45,508 nucleotides of DNA from Bacillota bacterium (lineage in GTDB: Bacteria > Bacillota_A > Clostridia > Clostridiales > Clostridiaceae). Positions 34,801-42,947 of this stretch are shown here, piece by piece. Under the pieces are notes generated by a model. It ran no database searches and was not told where the DNA came from. It saw only the letters and a list, made by a program, of their open reading frames with translations. Positions within the stretch are counted from its first letter, which is position 1, and every line of letters begins with the position of its first letter. Location: contig JAKBFR010000005.1 in assembly GCA_021837545.1 (NCBI GenBank), positions 1 to 45,508 of the forward strand, written 5' to 3'. The translations under genes were made by a program, and so were the position numbers.

Positions 34801-36124
34801 GTAGGCCCAATTCTTTAATAATAAGTTCTGATAATTTGTCAGAATTAAATAAATTTTGTTTTTCAATTAACTCTATTATGTCCTTTATTTTCTTTGACTT
34901 TAAATAATCAATGATAGAATTAGCCATTTTCTTATATGACTCCCCATCGAAGCTATCATTAAGATAATTAATTATCTTATTAACAATATTTTTTTCAGAT
35001 GAAATATCTCCCATAAGTGCACTTCTAACTTTTGAAATTATAAGCTTTTTAATATTACCATCCACATCTTGAATAGCTTCATCAATAGCCGCTTCAATCA
35101 TTTCATCAAACGATTCTTTATTACCTGAAATCCACTCTGAAATATATGGCATAACACTTGGTATAACTGTTTCTATAAAATTAGTAAGTGATTTTTCCAT
35201 TTCAGGTGGAAGAATTTCATAAAGTGTAAAGTCAATATCTTTTCCAATCAAGAAAATTTGATCCATAAGATTTTTTATTAATTCTTTACCCTTTTCTGAA
35301 TTAATAAACTCATTAACTTTACCAAATAATTTTAAAGTAAACTCTTCTTCCTCAGAAGTAGTAACAAACTGATTAATTTCATAATCTCCAATTAATCCTT
35401 GTAATTTAATAAGAGTTATATCTATATTTATTGCCGAAAAAATCTTATCAAAAAATAACTTACATCCATCTTCATCTTCTAAAATATCGTCTTTAATTAT
35501 TTCTATAACACGCTTTGTAATATTTTTCATAAACTTTATTTGCACTTCTTCTGAAAAAATATCTGAAAGAGTTATATTTGAATTTTCATTATAAAAACCC
35601 GAAATAAATTTATTTAATGTATCACTATTTTCAAGCTCTTGAACTAACAAGTCATAACCTAAGTTTACCATTTTAGAAATTTGATTTTCAGTTAGTACAT
35701 CTTCTAATTTTACATTAATAAAAATATCATCTAATAATTCTGGCAAAGTTGTATTCAAATTGCTCCTTGCAAATTTTTCATTCTTAACAATACTATTAGA
35801 AAAATCTGTAACTTCACATAATTTAGTATCTCCTAAAATTGAACTTAATCCCGCGTTGGAAAAAGTTTCAGAAATTTGTTCAATATAACTATTTAAATCC
35901 TTCTTAGAAATTTCAGCCTTCAAAGTTTCAGCATTTATTATATCTCTTTCAACTAGGTCGCTAATTTCTTCTATAAATTTTTCTTTCTTCTTTATAATTA
36001 CTCCACCTAATTTTAAAGGAGTATATTCCTTAAAAAGCATATTTACAGCATATTTATTAGTAATATATCCAGCTACCCCACCAGAGATCCCTTGGAAAAC
36101 TAATAAAAAAAATGATTTCCACAT
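31883..36124 (-). CDS. Giant DUF445-family membrane protein with duplicated domain
   Basis: This 1413-residue protein contains two copies of the DUF445 hallmark. The first is GGVAGYITNKYAVNMLFKEY near residue 14, and the second is GYITNVIALWMIFHPYKENK near 705, each with the following loop (LKLGGVI; AKIPFLKKFALGYIPAHKNE). Hydrophobic segments lie at about 3-25, 658-715 (two helices) and 1375-1396. Between them are two long helical, charged, aromatic-poor regions of roughly 600 residues. Family members such as B. subtilis YheB are near 380 residues. The function is unknown. GAGGAGATAAAGATTT precedes the ATG. It is a single-gene unit. Confidence 0.85.
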   Translation of the reverse strand: MWKSFFLLVFQGISGGVAGYITNKYAVNMLFKEYTPLKLGGVIIKKKEKFIEEISDLVERDIINAETLKAEISKKDLNSYIEQISETFSNAGLSSILGDTKLCEVTDFSNSIVKNEKFARSNLNTTLPELLDDIFINVKLEDVLTENQISKMVNLGYDLLVQELENSDTLNKFISGFYNENSNITLSDIFSEEVQIKFMKNITKRVIEIIKDDILEDEDGCKLFFDKIFSAINIDITLIKLQGLIGDYEINQFVTTSEEEEFTLKLFGKVNEFINSEKGKELIKNLMDQIFLIGKDIDFTLYEILPPEMEKSLTNFIETVIPSVMPYISEWISGNKESFDEMIEAAIDEAIQDVDGNIKKLIISKVRSALMGDISSEKNIVNKIINYLNDSFDGESYKKMANSIIDYLKSKKIKDIIELIEKQNLFNSDKLSELIIKELGLHWEKLLGAVIKSQFSKKIHTVLKFDLVKLFHEKLKLVIYKNVLKNKDKLNEKFTTLITDFINLRSDEVFNKKLSQLFTHSQISNYSNDFAKLINKSFIKNAPTYKTKIEEFLSLQVKNINLSDALGNSNVHISDYIVDKSMVVYKETVDKYKNYELKELINRYFDKNTLSNLLINEGYPMLIDKLPNLLNGNIKKFASNNLKKYDEDEICNIVQDFMGGQLKPLSIFGAVLGVIVGVLYELIHPTSMGNFGFASSLPNMAMSCAVMAFIGYITNVIALWMIFHPYKENKVMAKIPFLKKFALGYIPAHKNEFAIGMAKLIDDELLNKEEIDKVFKLKHNNMKSLLMTLVTNNNYQILINILRDKKQYLSKYIYEKILKYCNDNSHLSKRISKAITNSKFNEFIKKDHVLCIVPNLVGKIKNVEDALVKFAEKKIAKNNRVNDILSKGVYVETQKYIETIMNTFIVEKIHNTKNTNFANKIIDNYSSDYDLEIQKSCKEIFNEELLVDIKNNMEVKFEAYVFNDLKIYISDFAKQFLRSGLDEDNTIGCMFNGKIKSIVDNNLYLLTTYITKKSIDYLQDNQYEIAINVQEAIKNELNFFEKMAYGAFGGDDIANKVVAIILNEKLPVMIKDETDKIISIAKGTLNDSIYPMKTNTLKIKADEINIAMLLDNLFEQFNNNDSAKQHIRNFGNLILDSLIRTPIIEYLELCNLNSLDLVYKKFYNEVTIVKEDIYNNININSGKLSQIVGEFLNERIAKPLFNSYNSQIFEGITLRSIQDSVKTILNLISSSEETEKYLNIFLEKFYDNTFSKLQVKQIINADVLSKDIEKIIKSIFDNEEFNENSIMSIERIIANAVDNNLDFITEDTKYYLAEKIIQTGLYSISDYIVPILQEINLKNITNKQIELLNPEEIDILFKSFAGDFFKKLEKYGVFGFVFGINAGLSIILWALDLRYSKISSKKDLTILEDLPDR

Positions 36125-36597
36125 AAATCTTTATCTCCTCATATTTAATCTTCACCTTTTTTAGTGTAACTTAATAACACTTTTATCATAAGACATCTAA
36201 AAAATAAATCCCCAGTATGATTGTATATTGCAATTATTATTTTACATCCCTAAAATAGTGTACTTTTACTCACATTATACTTATTTATCAGTTACATTTC
36301 TACATCTATCTTCTATCTTCTATTGATAGCATTACCTATATTGCAAATCTTATATAAACAAATATTATATTTAATATAACTTTGAAGTCAGCCCTTCATT
36401 ATCATTATACATAAGAGTCTAAAAGTAAGGATCTGAATTTTAATATCTTATTTCTTAACTTTCTACGTGGCATTTTACATTTCATTCTTGAGTTTTCTCT
36501 TCATCGTTATATTCTAGGTAGTATATATTGATTCTCTTCCAAATGCAAGTTCCATTTGCTTAATATTCAAAATATTATACTTTCTTTAGACACATTT
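36125..36597. other. Intergenic region with no gene seen
   Basis: A/T-rich sequence between the DUF445 gene and the next terminator. No open frame with a ribosome binding site, RNA motif or strong promoter was found. TTAGACACATTTTAAAAAAA at 36586 resembles the left end of the dispersed palindrome family without a matching right end. Confidence 0.5.
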
Positions 36598-36653
36598 TAA
36601 AAAAATAATAGAAGAGCTAGTTATCTAATTAAAGAATCACTATCCCTTCTATT
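36598..36653 (-). terminator. Terminator of the YcdB/SLH gene
   Basis: On the minus strand AATAGAAG (36646-36653) pairs with CTTCTATT (36606-36613), with weaker pairing inside, and seven Ts follow. Confidence 0.75.
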
Positions 36654-36720
36654 GTTACTTATTTTTAAATACTTATTCAATTCAAATTTATTTGTGGTTA
36701 TAGAGAATTTAAAGATAAGT

Positions 36721-38808
36721 TTAATGTGTGTTATTCTTAATTAAATTGTATATAAGTACTGCTGCTTCTGCATTACTTATATTATGAGTTCCATTGAAAT
36801 TTCCATTTTTATCCCCCTTAATGATGCCAAATCCATAGCACATTGCTGCATATCCCTTATATTGTTCTTCCATATTATCTTTAAAAGGAGTAGCGAATAT
36901 TTCAGGATGCATTGCTACTTTATCATAGCCTAAATATCTTATAATAAATTTTGCTGCATCTTGATAAGAAACAAATGAGCTTGGAGCTTTTTCTTCTTTT
37001 TTAATTATTCCATTTTGTAAAAGCATGTCATAAAACTCATCATTATCACTATTTCCATAAGATGAATATATATATTTAAAGAAATTAATTTGAGTAATAT
37101 TCATATTGGGATTAAATTTGTCTCCTTCAATATAATATCCATTTTCTAAAAGTTCTTTTACTGTTTTTTCACACCAATGTCCACTTATGTCTGTGTATTC
37201 CGGTAATTTATTATCTTTATATACTTGTCCTGTATAGTCTAGTCTAACTCCACTTATTGGATCAATAATATAACTATCATTTAAATCTTCAAAATTATAT
37301 ACCAATTGAACTTTATTTTTATCTACCATAGCATATTGTAATATAAAGTTTTTATATTCTTTTATTTTATTAAATGCAGTTTGCTTATTCATGACTCCAC
37401 TAACATCAGGAAAGGTCGCATTATCATACCAATTATTATCATATCCAATAACCTTTCCATTAGTGTTGTCAACTTCTACACGTAAAGAATTGCTATCAAA
37501 TTTTATTCCATTTACTTGACGTACGAAATTAAAATAAGAAACATCTCCTCCCACTACAACACCAATTTTAACCATTGGCATTGGCTTTTCAATATCTTCA
37601 TTATTTTCATATTTTGTTTGTGAAAACTTACTCGGTGTAATTTTTTTTAAGAAATTTTCTGCTATATTTTGTGCTTGAAGCTTGGACACATTTTTATTTT
37701 CATTACCACCATTATTATAAAAATGTACAGATATCAACTCACCAGATTGTGCATCAACTTGACCATATCCACCTTCAAATTCAATTTGCCATACATACTT
37801 TTCATTAAAATCATCTCTATTTAAAGATGCATCACTAACTTTCATTTCTGAAGTAATTACATCCGATGATTCTCTAATAATACCTTCAGCTTTTTCTTTA
37901 GTGATCAATCCTGTAATATTATTAACAGCATCTGTTTCTTCTTTAGTTAATTCTTTTGGACTGTTGGCTACCATAGATTTATCACCCTTGCCGTCTACAT
38001 AGCTATTATAAAATATTTTATCTTGATTAGAAACAGTAATTGCTTCTCCTGTTTTTCCATCTATAGCTTTATATTTGTTATCATTTGTTGCATATCCTGC
38101 AAATACATTCATTTTCTTTTGCTTATAATCATAATAAGAATAATACTGTAATTCAACTCCAACTTTATCAATATAATTTTTTTCTGCTACAGAAGGTTCA
38201 ATTATTCCTTCTAAAGTTTGATATTCAAACTTATCAGTATCTGTGTTTAATTCATTGAAAGACGTTACCTCTCCAGTATATTTATTTACACTAATATTAA
38301 CAGTATAAAAGTTAACTGGAATATTATTTATAAATTTTTCATAAGTAAAATCGTATGTCCCACTTTGAAAAGCATTTTGATTTTTGTCTATTATTTTCAT
38401 TTCTCCAACATCTGTTATAATAACTTTTTTTAAAAATTTTTCTGCTGAATTTTGTGCTTCTTTCTTTGTAACCTGTGCTAATCCTGTATTGTTTTCATCT
38501 CCGTTATATTCATTATATTGATATAAATTTCCATTTGTATCAATATAAGCGGATACAAATCCATTGTTTCCTTCTTTTTCTGCCCAGTTAAGGCTCCAAA
38601 CTGTAACCTTGCCTCCATTTTTTTCAATTTCACTTGAATAATGTGTAAACTCACTATAACTGCCTGGAATTATCAATATTTTTTTAGCTGCTACAATAGC
38701 TTGCTCTAGTCCTTTACTATCTTCTTCCGCGCCAAATGCTGGAACACACATAGTTGATACTAATAAACAGAACATTACTATTCCACTCAATAACCTCTTC
38801 TTTTTCAT
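36721..38808 (-). CDS. Secreted YcdB/YcdC-repeat protein with S-layer homology region
   Basis: The 695-residue exported protein starts MKKKRLLSGIVMFCLLVSTM and has a signal peptide ending near AFG-A. Three or four PepSY-like YcdB repeats follow (VTKKEAQNSAEKFLKKVI; LITKEKAEGIIRE; VSKLQAQNIAENFLKKI; VMNKQTAFNKIKEY). A C-terminal SLH-like region (YTDISGHWCEKTVKELLENG, FKDNMEEQYKGYAAMCYGFG, ISNAEAAVLIYNLI) should hold it to the cell wall. The function is unknown. The start is 38808, since GGAAGGTG precedes it; the upstream ATG is 24 bases earlier without its own Shine-Dalgarno. A single-gene unit. Confidence 0.85.
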   Translation of the reverse strand: MKKKRLLSGIVMFCLLVSTMCVPAFGAEEDSKGLEQAIVAAKKILIIPGSYSEFTHYSSEIEKNGGKVTVWSLNWAEKEGNNGFVSAYIDTNGNLYQYNEYNGDENNTGLAQVTKKEAQNSAEKFLKKVIITDVGEMKIIDKNQNAFQSGTYDFTYEKFINNIPVNFYTVNISVNKYTGEVTSFNELNTDTDKFEYQTLEGIIEPSVAEKNYIDKVGVELQYYSYYDYKQKKMNVFAGYATNDNKYKAIDGKTGEAITVSNQDKIFYNSYVDGKGDKSMVANSPKELTKEETDAVNNITGLITKEKAEGIIRESSDVITSEMKVSDASLNRDDFNEKYVWQIEFEGGYGQVDAQSGELISVHFYNNGGNENKNVSKLQAQNIAENFLKKITPSKFSQTKYENNEDIEKPMPMVKIGVVVGGDVSYFNFVRQVNGIKFDSNSLRVEVDNTNGKVIGYDNNWYDNATFPDVSGVMNKQTAFNKIKEYKNFILQYAMVDKNKVQLVYNFEDLNDSYIIDPISGVRLDYTGQVYKDNKLPEYTDISGHWCEKTVKELLENGYYIEGDKFNPNMNITQINFFKYIYSSYGNSDNDEFYDMLLQNGIIKKEEKAPSSFVSYQDAAKFIIRYLGYDKVAMHPEIFATPFKDNMEEQYKGYAAMCYGFGIIKGDKNGNFNGTHNISNAEAAVLIYNLIKNNTH

Positions 38809-39166
38809 CAATACACACCTTCCTTTTATCATTTTATTTATATATTACATTATTAATTTTGTATTGTCTTGGGATTACTTATAAATATTACTATAATAGT
38901 ACATATTAAGAATTTATATAGGACTTTTTTAATTTAATAAAAATTAACTACCTATACATTGCATTAATATCATTTGTATAAATTTCATTATTAATATGGT
39001 TTAAATCTCCTTTCAATACTAATACGATTGATGACACCAAAATTTTGCATTAGTTAATATTTTTTATATAGTAGCAGAATTTAATATTATTAATGTATAT
39101 GAAAGAAAATTTAAGTTGAATATCAATTCATCTTGGGTCTGTTATTTTCTTTTATGTAAATAACAT
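38809..39166. other. Intergenic region with no gene seen
   Basis: A/T-rich. TACTAT-a-ATAGTA (38889-38901) is a short perfect inverted repeat near the promoter region of the YcdB/SLH gene. CTGTTATTTTCTTTTATG (39139-39156) resembles the right end of the dispersed palindrome family. No coding frame is supported. Confidence 0.5.
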
Positions 39167-39210
39167 AAAAAATAGAATTAACACTTGTTAATAAACAAAT
39201 ATTAATTCTA
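39167..39210 (-). terminator. Minus-strand terminator downstream of spoIVFB
   Basis: TAGAATTAA (39173-39181) pairs with TTAATTCTA (39202-39210). On the minus strand a T run (39167-39172) follows. It is 290 bases beyond the spoIVFB stop, past repeat copy C. Confidence 0.6.
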
Positions 39211-39381
39211 CTTTAATTAAACTAACTTCGAATTCAGGTATCTACATATTAATTTTATTTTAACATCTACCGTAAAATAATAATCATATTGTACAATCCT
39301 TAATTCCCTTAGTAATTTCATCTAAATTTAAGTTTCTTATATCTTTTCTAACTTTTAGTATAGACGGATATACTACTCTTT

Positions 39382-39463
39382 TTAGTCATATTCATAAAAT
39401 AACAAATCAGTATTCTGGTCTGTTTTTTATGTTTGACTCATTATTTTCTTTTATATAACTTAA
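39382..39463. repeat. Dispersed imperfect-palindrome element, copy C
   Basis: It starts TTAGTCATATTCATAAAATA, includes ACAAATCAGTATTC, and ends TTATTTTCTTTTATATAACT. The same block order as copies A, D and E is kept, with a longer centre. Confidence 0.65.
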
Positions 39464-39500
39464 TTATAAAGAAGTAAGTTAAATCCCTACTACTTCTATG

Positions 39501-40361
39501 TTATTTTTTATCTATTTCTCGTATTTTCATATATTCCTCCAATGTTATATTACCGTAATACTTCAATGCTTTTAAAAGTTCATCCTCATGAATTATACCA
39601 AGCAACTCCATATCATCATTAAGAGCATAAAAACTATTAAATTTATTTTTGTCAACCAAGGTTAATACATTAACTAAACCTTTTTTATAATACACAGAAA
39701 TAGATTTATTTTCTATGTATTTATATTTTTTCAACTTTCTTACTTTCCTAATCATATCTCCCATTATTATATACATGGTTTTTTCTCTTTCCAAAATGGT
39801 TGTGTATGTGATTAATATGACTGCAAGAAATAAACTTATATTTACCTTATGTAATAACAACATTATACTAAATACTAAAAATAGTACTCCAGAAATAATA
39901 AAACTAAAGATTTCTGTAATTTTCTTTGATTTTTTATATAGAAACTTTTTTGATAATAATATTTCACATACTCTTGATCCATCTAATGGATATGCAGGTA
40001 ATAAATTGAAGACCCCTAAGCATAAATTAATACTTATACTACTTTTAATAAATTCCCACCCAAAATAATCATAAAAAAAACATGTAACCACAGCCATAAA
40101 AATATTAAATAATGGTCCAGCTAGATATAAAATTAATTTTTTTCTTTCAGTTAATTCATCAATATCACTTAATTCAGCTTTAGCACCTAATATGCTGATA
40201 TTAAAATTATTAAATTTGCATTCAAATTTATTTGCAACTATTATATGTGCAAATTCATGTAGTATTACCCATATAAAACTAACAATAACATCGCTTTTAA
40301 AATTTCTAAGCCACATTAATATTAGCAATTCTACAATCAATACCATATACCATTTTTTCAT
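39501..40361 (-). CDS. spoIVFB: SpoIVFB-type M50 intramembrane metalloprotease
   Basis: The 286-residue polytopic zinc protease has the site-2-protease core: H35-E-F-A-H39 (WVILHEFAHIIVANK) and N119..D127 (NLLPAYPLDGSRVCE). A C-terminal CBS-like region (about 225-286) ends in NITLEEYMKIREIDKK. In B. subtilis SpoIVFB releases sigma-K from its pro-form in the mother cell during sporulation. AGGGG six bases before the ATG fixes the start. It is next to a short SpoIVFA-like gene, as expected. Another pro-protein substrate remains possible. Confidence 0.88.
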   Translation of the reverse strand: MKKWYMVLIVELLILMWLRNFKSDVIVSFIWVILHEFAHIIVANKFECKFNNFNISILGAKAELSDIDELTERKKLILYLAGPLFNIFMAVVTCFFYDYFGWEFIKSSISINLCLGVFNLLPAYPLDGSRVCEILLSKKFLYKKSKKITEIFSFIISGVLFLVFSIMLLLHKVNISLFLAVILITYTTILEREKTMYIIMGDMIRKVRKLKKYKYIENKSISVYYKKGLVNVLTLVDKNKFNSFYALNDDMELLGIIHEDELLKALKYYGNITLEEYMKIREIDKK

Positions 40362-40416
40362 TTCTAACCCCTATAATATTGCTATATAAAGAAACTTTGC
40401 AATGTACAAATTAAAA

Positions 40417-40443
40417 TGTAAATTAATAATCTATTAATTTACA
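40417..40443. other. Intercistronic hairpin between the SpoIVFA-like gene and spoIVFB
   Basis: TGTAAATTAATA-atc-TATTAATTTACA is a perfect 12-bp stem with a three-base loop. The minus-strand flank is only moderately T-rich, so it may be a weak terminator or attenuator lowering spoIVFB expression. Confidence 0.5.
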
Positions 40444-40486
40444 CTATATATATTAGTTGATAGTTTTGCTTTACCATGGCTAAGGT

Positions 40487-40960
40487 CTAGTTTTGTAAAT
40501 TACTATTATTCTTTAAATATTCCATAAAATTCAATGCTTTTATCTTCAAATTATCTATTTTCAGATCTTCTGTAGTAAAGTTACCCATAGTTAAATCTTT
40601 TCCTTTTATATTTCCTATTTGACTTGCATTAAATGCGTCTATATACTCATTATAATTAAAATTTTGTTCTAATGTTTGCTTATATTTAACATGCATTTCT
40701 TTAACTTGGTTTAATGGAATATATTTTAATCCAAGAAAAAATAATAATAAAATTATAGCTCCCGTTAATTCTCTAATTATTCTTTTAATCAAAGTATTTA
40801 TAATTCTATCATTATATTTTAACTTAATCCCATATTTTGAACCAATAGAATCATCAGCTTTTTTACCTAAACTAAAATATTTATTATTATCTTTCTTTCC
40901 TTTCGCTGCATTATTTATGTTCTTATAATAATTTTCATAAGCTGTTCTGTAGATACTCAT
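40487..40960 (-). CDS. Small membrane protein, probable SpoIVFA-like partner without LytM domain
   Basis: This 157-residue protein has a charged N-terminal half (about residues 1-58), one transmembrane helix (TGAIILLLFFLGLKYIPL, about 64-81) and a short extracytoplasmic tail of about 75 residues. It is immediately upstream of spoIVFB, where SpoIVFA is found in B. subtilis. The topology fits the N-terminal part of SpoIVFA, but the LytM/M23-like C-terminal domain is missing. AAAGGAG six bases before ATG 40960 is decisive; the nine-codon upstream extension is rejected. The identification rests on position and topology more than sequence. Confidence 0.6.
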   Translation of the reverse strand: MSIYRTAYENYYKNINNAAKGKKDNNKYFSLGKKADDSIGSKYGIKLKYNDRIINTLIKRIIRELTGAIILLLFFLGLKYIPLNQVKEMHVKYKQTLEQNFNYNEYIDAFNASQIGNIKGKDLTMGNFTTEDLKIDNLKIKALNFMEYLKNNSNLQN

Positions 40961-41029
40961 AATACACTCCTTTAAATTCATTATCATTAAATTATATTAA
41001 ATAACAAGGAAGATTATGAGAATAAAATA

Positions 41030-41118
41030 AAAATAGAATTGATCATTATGCAGAAAACTCTAAAAGTTATATTTTGAAGTTTTTGTAGTCTTGCATATCA
41101 ATTATCAATCCTATTTTT
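41030..41118. terminator. Terminator of rodA (bidirectional form)
   Basis: AAAAATAGAATTGAT (about 41030-41043) pairs with ATCAATCCTATTTTT (41104-41118) with one mismatch. T-rich on both strands. It resembles the hairpin at 19936-20013. Confidence 0.6.
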
Positions 41119-41145
41119 ACTAAGGTATATAAATTTCTTAATATC

Positions 41146-42276
41146 TTAAAAATATATCTTTTTCCTTCTCATACCTATATTTATAACTAATCCTACTGAA
41201 ATTACTGTTGTAAGTAATGAACTTCCTCCATAACTTATGAGTGGTAATGTTATTCCTGTTATTGGCATTAATCCTATTGTCATACCAACATTTTGCAATA
41301 TAGCGAATAAAAAGTAGGAAACTATTCCAACACATATTACCGATCCAAAAATATCTTTTGAAGTTCGTGCTATCGAAATCATTTTATATATGAGAAATCC
41401 ATAAAGAACGAATACTAGTGCTGCTCCTAAAAAACCCCATTGTTCTGCAATTGCTGCAAAAATAAAGTCAGTTTCAACTTCGGGTACATTTTGTGCTGCA
41501 TATCCTGAACTACCATCAATATTTAAAGATGGTCTACTTCCAAGCATTCCTCCTGAACCTATTCCAATTAAAGATTGAGTTAAATGATAAGTGTTGGCAG
41601 TACCCGCTTCAGGATTTAAAAATGCTGTGAATCTTGCCTTTTGATATGATTCTATAAGTCCTGAATTCCAAACAATTATTATTGCAAGAACTAATGACAT
41701 TAATCCTCCACCAATAATTTTCATATCTAATCCCATTGTATAGAAAATTCCAAGAACTATGAAAAAGCAAACCATACTCATTCCCATATCAGGTTGTGTA
41801 ACAATAAATAAAACTGGTATTGCCGTATAAAAAACTAATATAAAAAAGTTCTTTACTTCATTTATTTTACCTTCCATATCATCTAGCTTTTTCGCAAGCA
41901 TTAGTATAATTCCAAGTTTTGCAAACTCTGCTGGTTGAATTTGAAATCCTCCAAATCCAATCCATCCTCTTGCACCATTAACAACCATACCAATCCCAGG
42001 AATCTTTGCTAATATAAGAAGTACCACTGAACCCCAATAAAAAATAGGCACATAATTAAATATTATTGTATAGTCTACTGCCATAAAAATATACAATGCA
42101 AACATAGATAATACAAACCAAAAAACTTGCTTTTTAACATAGGACAATCCATATTCTCCTTTTGTGCATAAATATATATTTAATGTACCATATAAAATTA
42201 AAAGAATTAAAGAAATCAATATAGTTTTATCAATCTCTTTAATTAACCTGATATCAAATTTAAATTGTTTAAACAA
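41146..42276 (-). CDS. rodA: RodA/FtsW family peptidoglycan polymerase
   Basis: The 376-residue SEDS membrane protein makes glycan strands during elongation. The diagnostic motifs are NGARGWIGFGGFQIQPAEFA (about residue 98-117), TQPDMGMSM near 160, and the C-terminal GLMPITGITLPLISYGGSS. The start codon is TTG, seven bases after AGGAGG, with TTTAAACAATTT following; no ATG lies nearby. It is next to minCDE but is separated from it by a terminator. Confidence 0.93.
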   Translation of the reverse strand: MFKQFKFDIRLIKEIDKTILISLILLILYGTLNIYLCTKGEYGLSYVKKQVFWFVLSMFALYIFMAVDYTIIFNYVPIFYWGSVVLLILAKIPGIGMVVNGARGWIGFGGFQIQPAEFAKLGIILMLAKKLDDMEGKINEVKNFFILVFYTAIPVLFIVTQPDMGMSMVCFFIVLGIFYTMGLDMKIIGGGLMSLVLAIIIVWNSGLIESYQKARFTAFLNPEAGTANTYHLTQSLIGIGSGGMLGSRPSLNIDGSSGYAAQNVPEVETDFIFAAIAEQWGFLGAALVFVLYGFLIYKMISIARTSKDIFGSVICVGIVSYFLFAILQNVGMTIGLMPITGITLPLISYGGSSLLTTVISVGLVINIGMRRKKIYF

Positions 42277-42480
42277 TACTTCACCTCCTAATTAAATATA
42301 TATACCTTTACTTTAATGAAATGTATTTTTTTATAATTCAATTACTTTCAATTATACATTATTATCACTTCATTCTCCATAATAATTATATTCACCAGAT
42401 AAAACATAATAATTTTGTAATAATTTATAAACAATATCTCCACTTATCTTAGATATTATTTATAATTTTTAGGTATATAT
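42277..42480. other. Upstream region of rodA, no clear promoter
   Basis: Very A/T-rich with several TATAAT-like words on both strands. No -35/-10 pair stands out and no gene is seen. Confidence 0.4.
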
Positions 42481-42488
42481 GACTCTCT

Positions 42489-42562
42489 AAAAAAAATATA
42501 AGAGATATTGCATAATAAAAACTAATTTTTCTAGTTTCCTAAAACAAATATCTCTTATATTT
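42489..42562 (-). terminator. Terminator of the minCDE operon
   Basis: AATATAAGAGATATT (42495-42509) and AATATCTCTTATATT (42547-42561) form a perfect 15-bp outer stem, with an inner AAACTA/TAGTTT stem. A minus-strand T run follows. Confidence 0.88.
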
Positions 42563-42583
42563 AACTTTGCCATTACTATTTAA

Positions 42584-42642
42584 TTAGGCACATTAGAAAA
42601 ATAATAAATCAGTATTATTGTCCATTATTTTTTTCATATTCT
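42584..42642. repeat. Dispersed imperfect-palindrome element, copy D
   Basis: TTAGGCACATTAGAAAAATA, then ATAAATCAGTATTATTGTCC and ATTATTTTTTTCATATTC. This is the clearest left end of the family and lies just downstream of minE. Confidence 0.7.
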
Positions 42643-42663
42643 TTATTCTAAACAATTTTAACT

Positions 42664-42933
42664 TTATCTTCCTCTTATACCTTTGATGGGAATATTAGCT
42701 ATTAATGCAGAAGTATTTTCTCCTTCTTCATCGTCACTTTTGTTCACAGATATTTCCACATCATCTACTTGTATATCAATATATTTAGAAATTACCGCTA
42801 ATATCTCTTCTCTTATTTTTTCTATAATCTCAGGAGCAATCTCTCCTCTATCATGTATAAGTATCAATTTCAATCTATCTTTTGCGACTTCTTTAGGTGT
42901 TGGTTTGTTACTTAAATTTCTAAAAAAACCCAT
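42664..42933 (-). CDS. minE: Cell division topological specificity factor MinE
   Basis: The 89-residue protein drives Min oscillation by activating MinD ATPase. The membrane-targeting start MGFFRNLSNKPTPKEVAKDR and the MinD-contact helix AKDRLKLILIHDRGEIAPEI are classic MinE. It follows minD by 14 bases. Unlike B. subtilis, this genus uses MinE, as in E. coli. Confidence 0.96.
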   Translation of the reverse strand: MGFFRNLSNKPTPKEVAKDRLKLILIHDRGEIAPEIIEKIREEILAVISKYIDIQVDDVEISVNKSDDEEGENTSALIANIPIKGIRGR

Positions 42934-42947
42934 CTTTCCTGCCTCCC

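Noticed and set aside
41138..41335. Small minus-strand frame inside the 3' end of rodA
   Set aside because: It is a shadow of rodA in another frame; no ribosome binding site and no protein-like composition.
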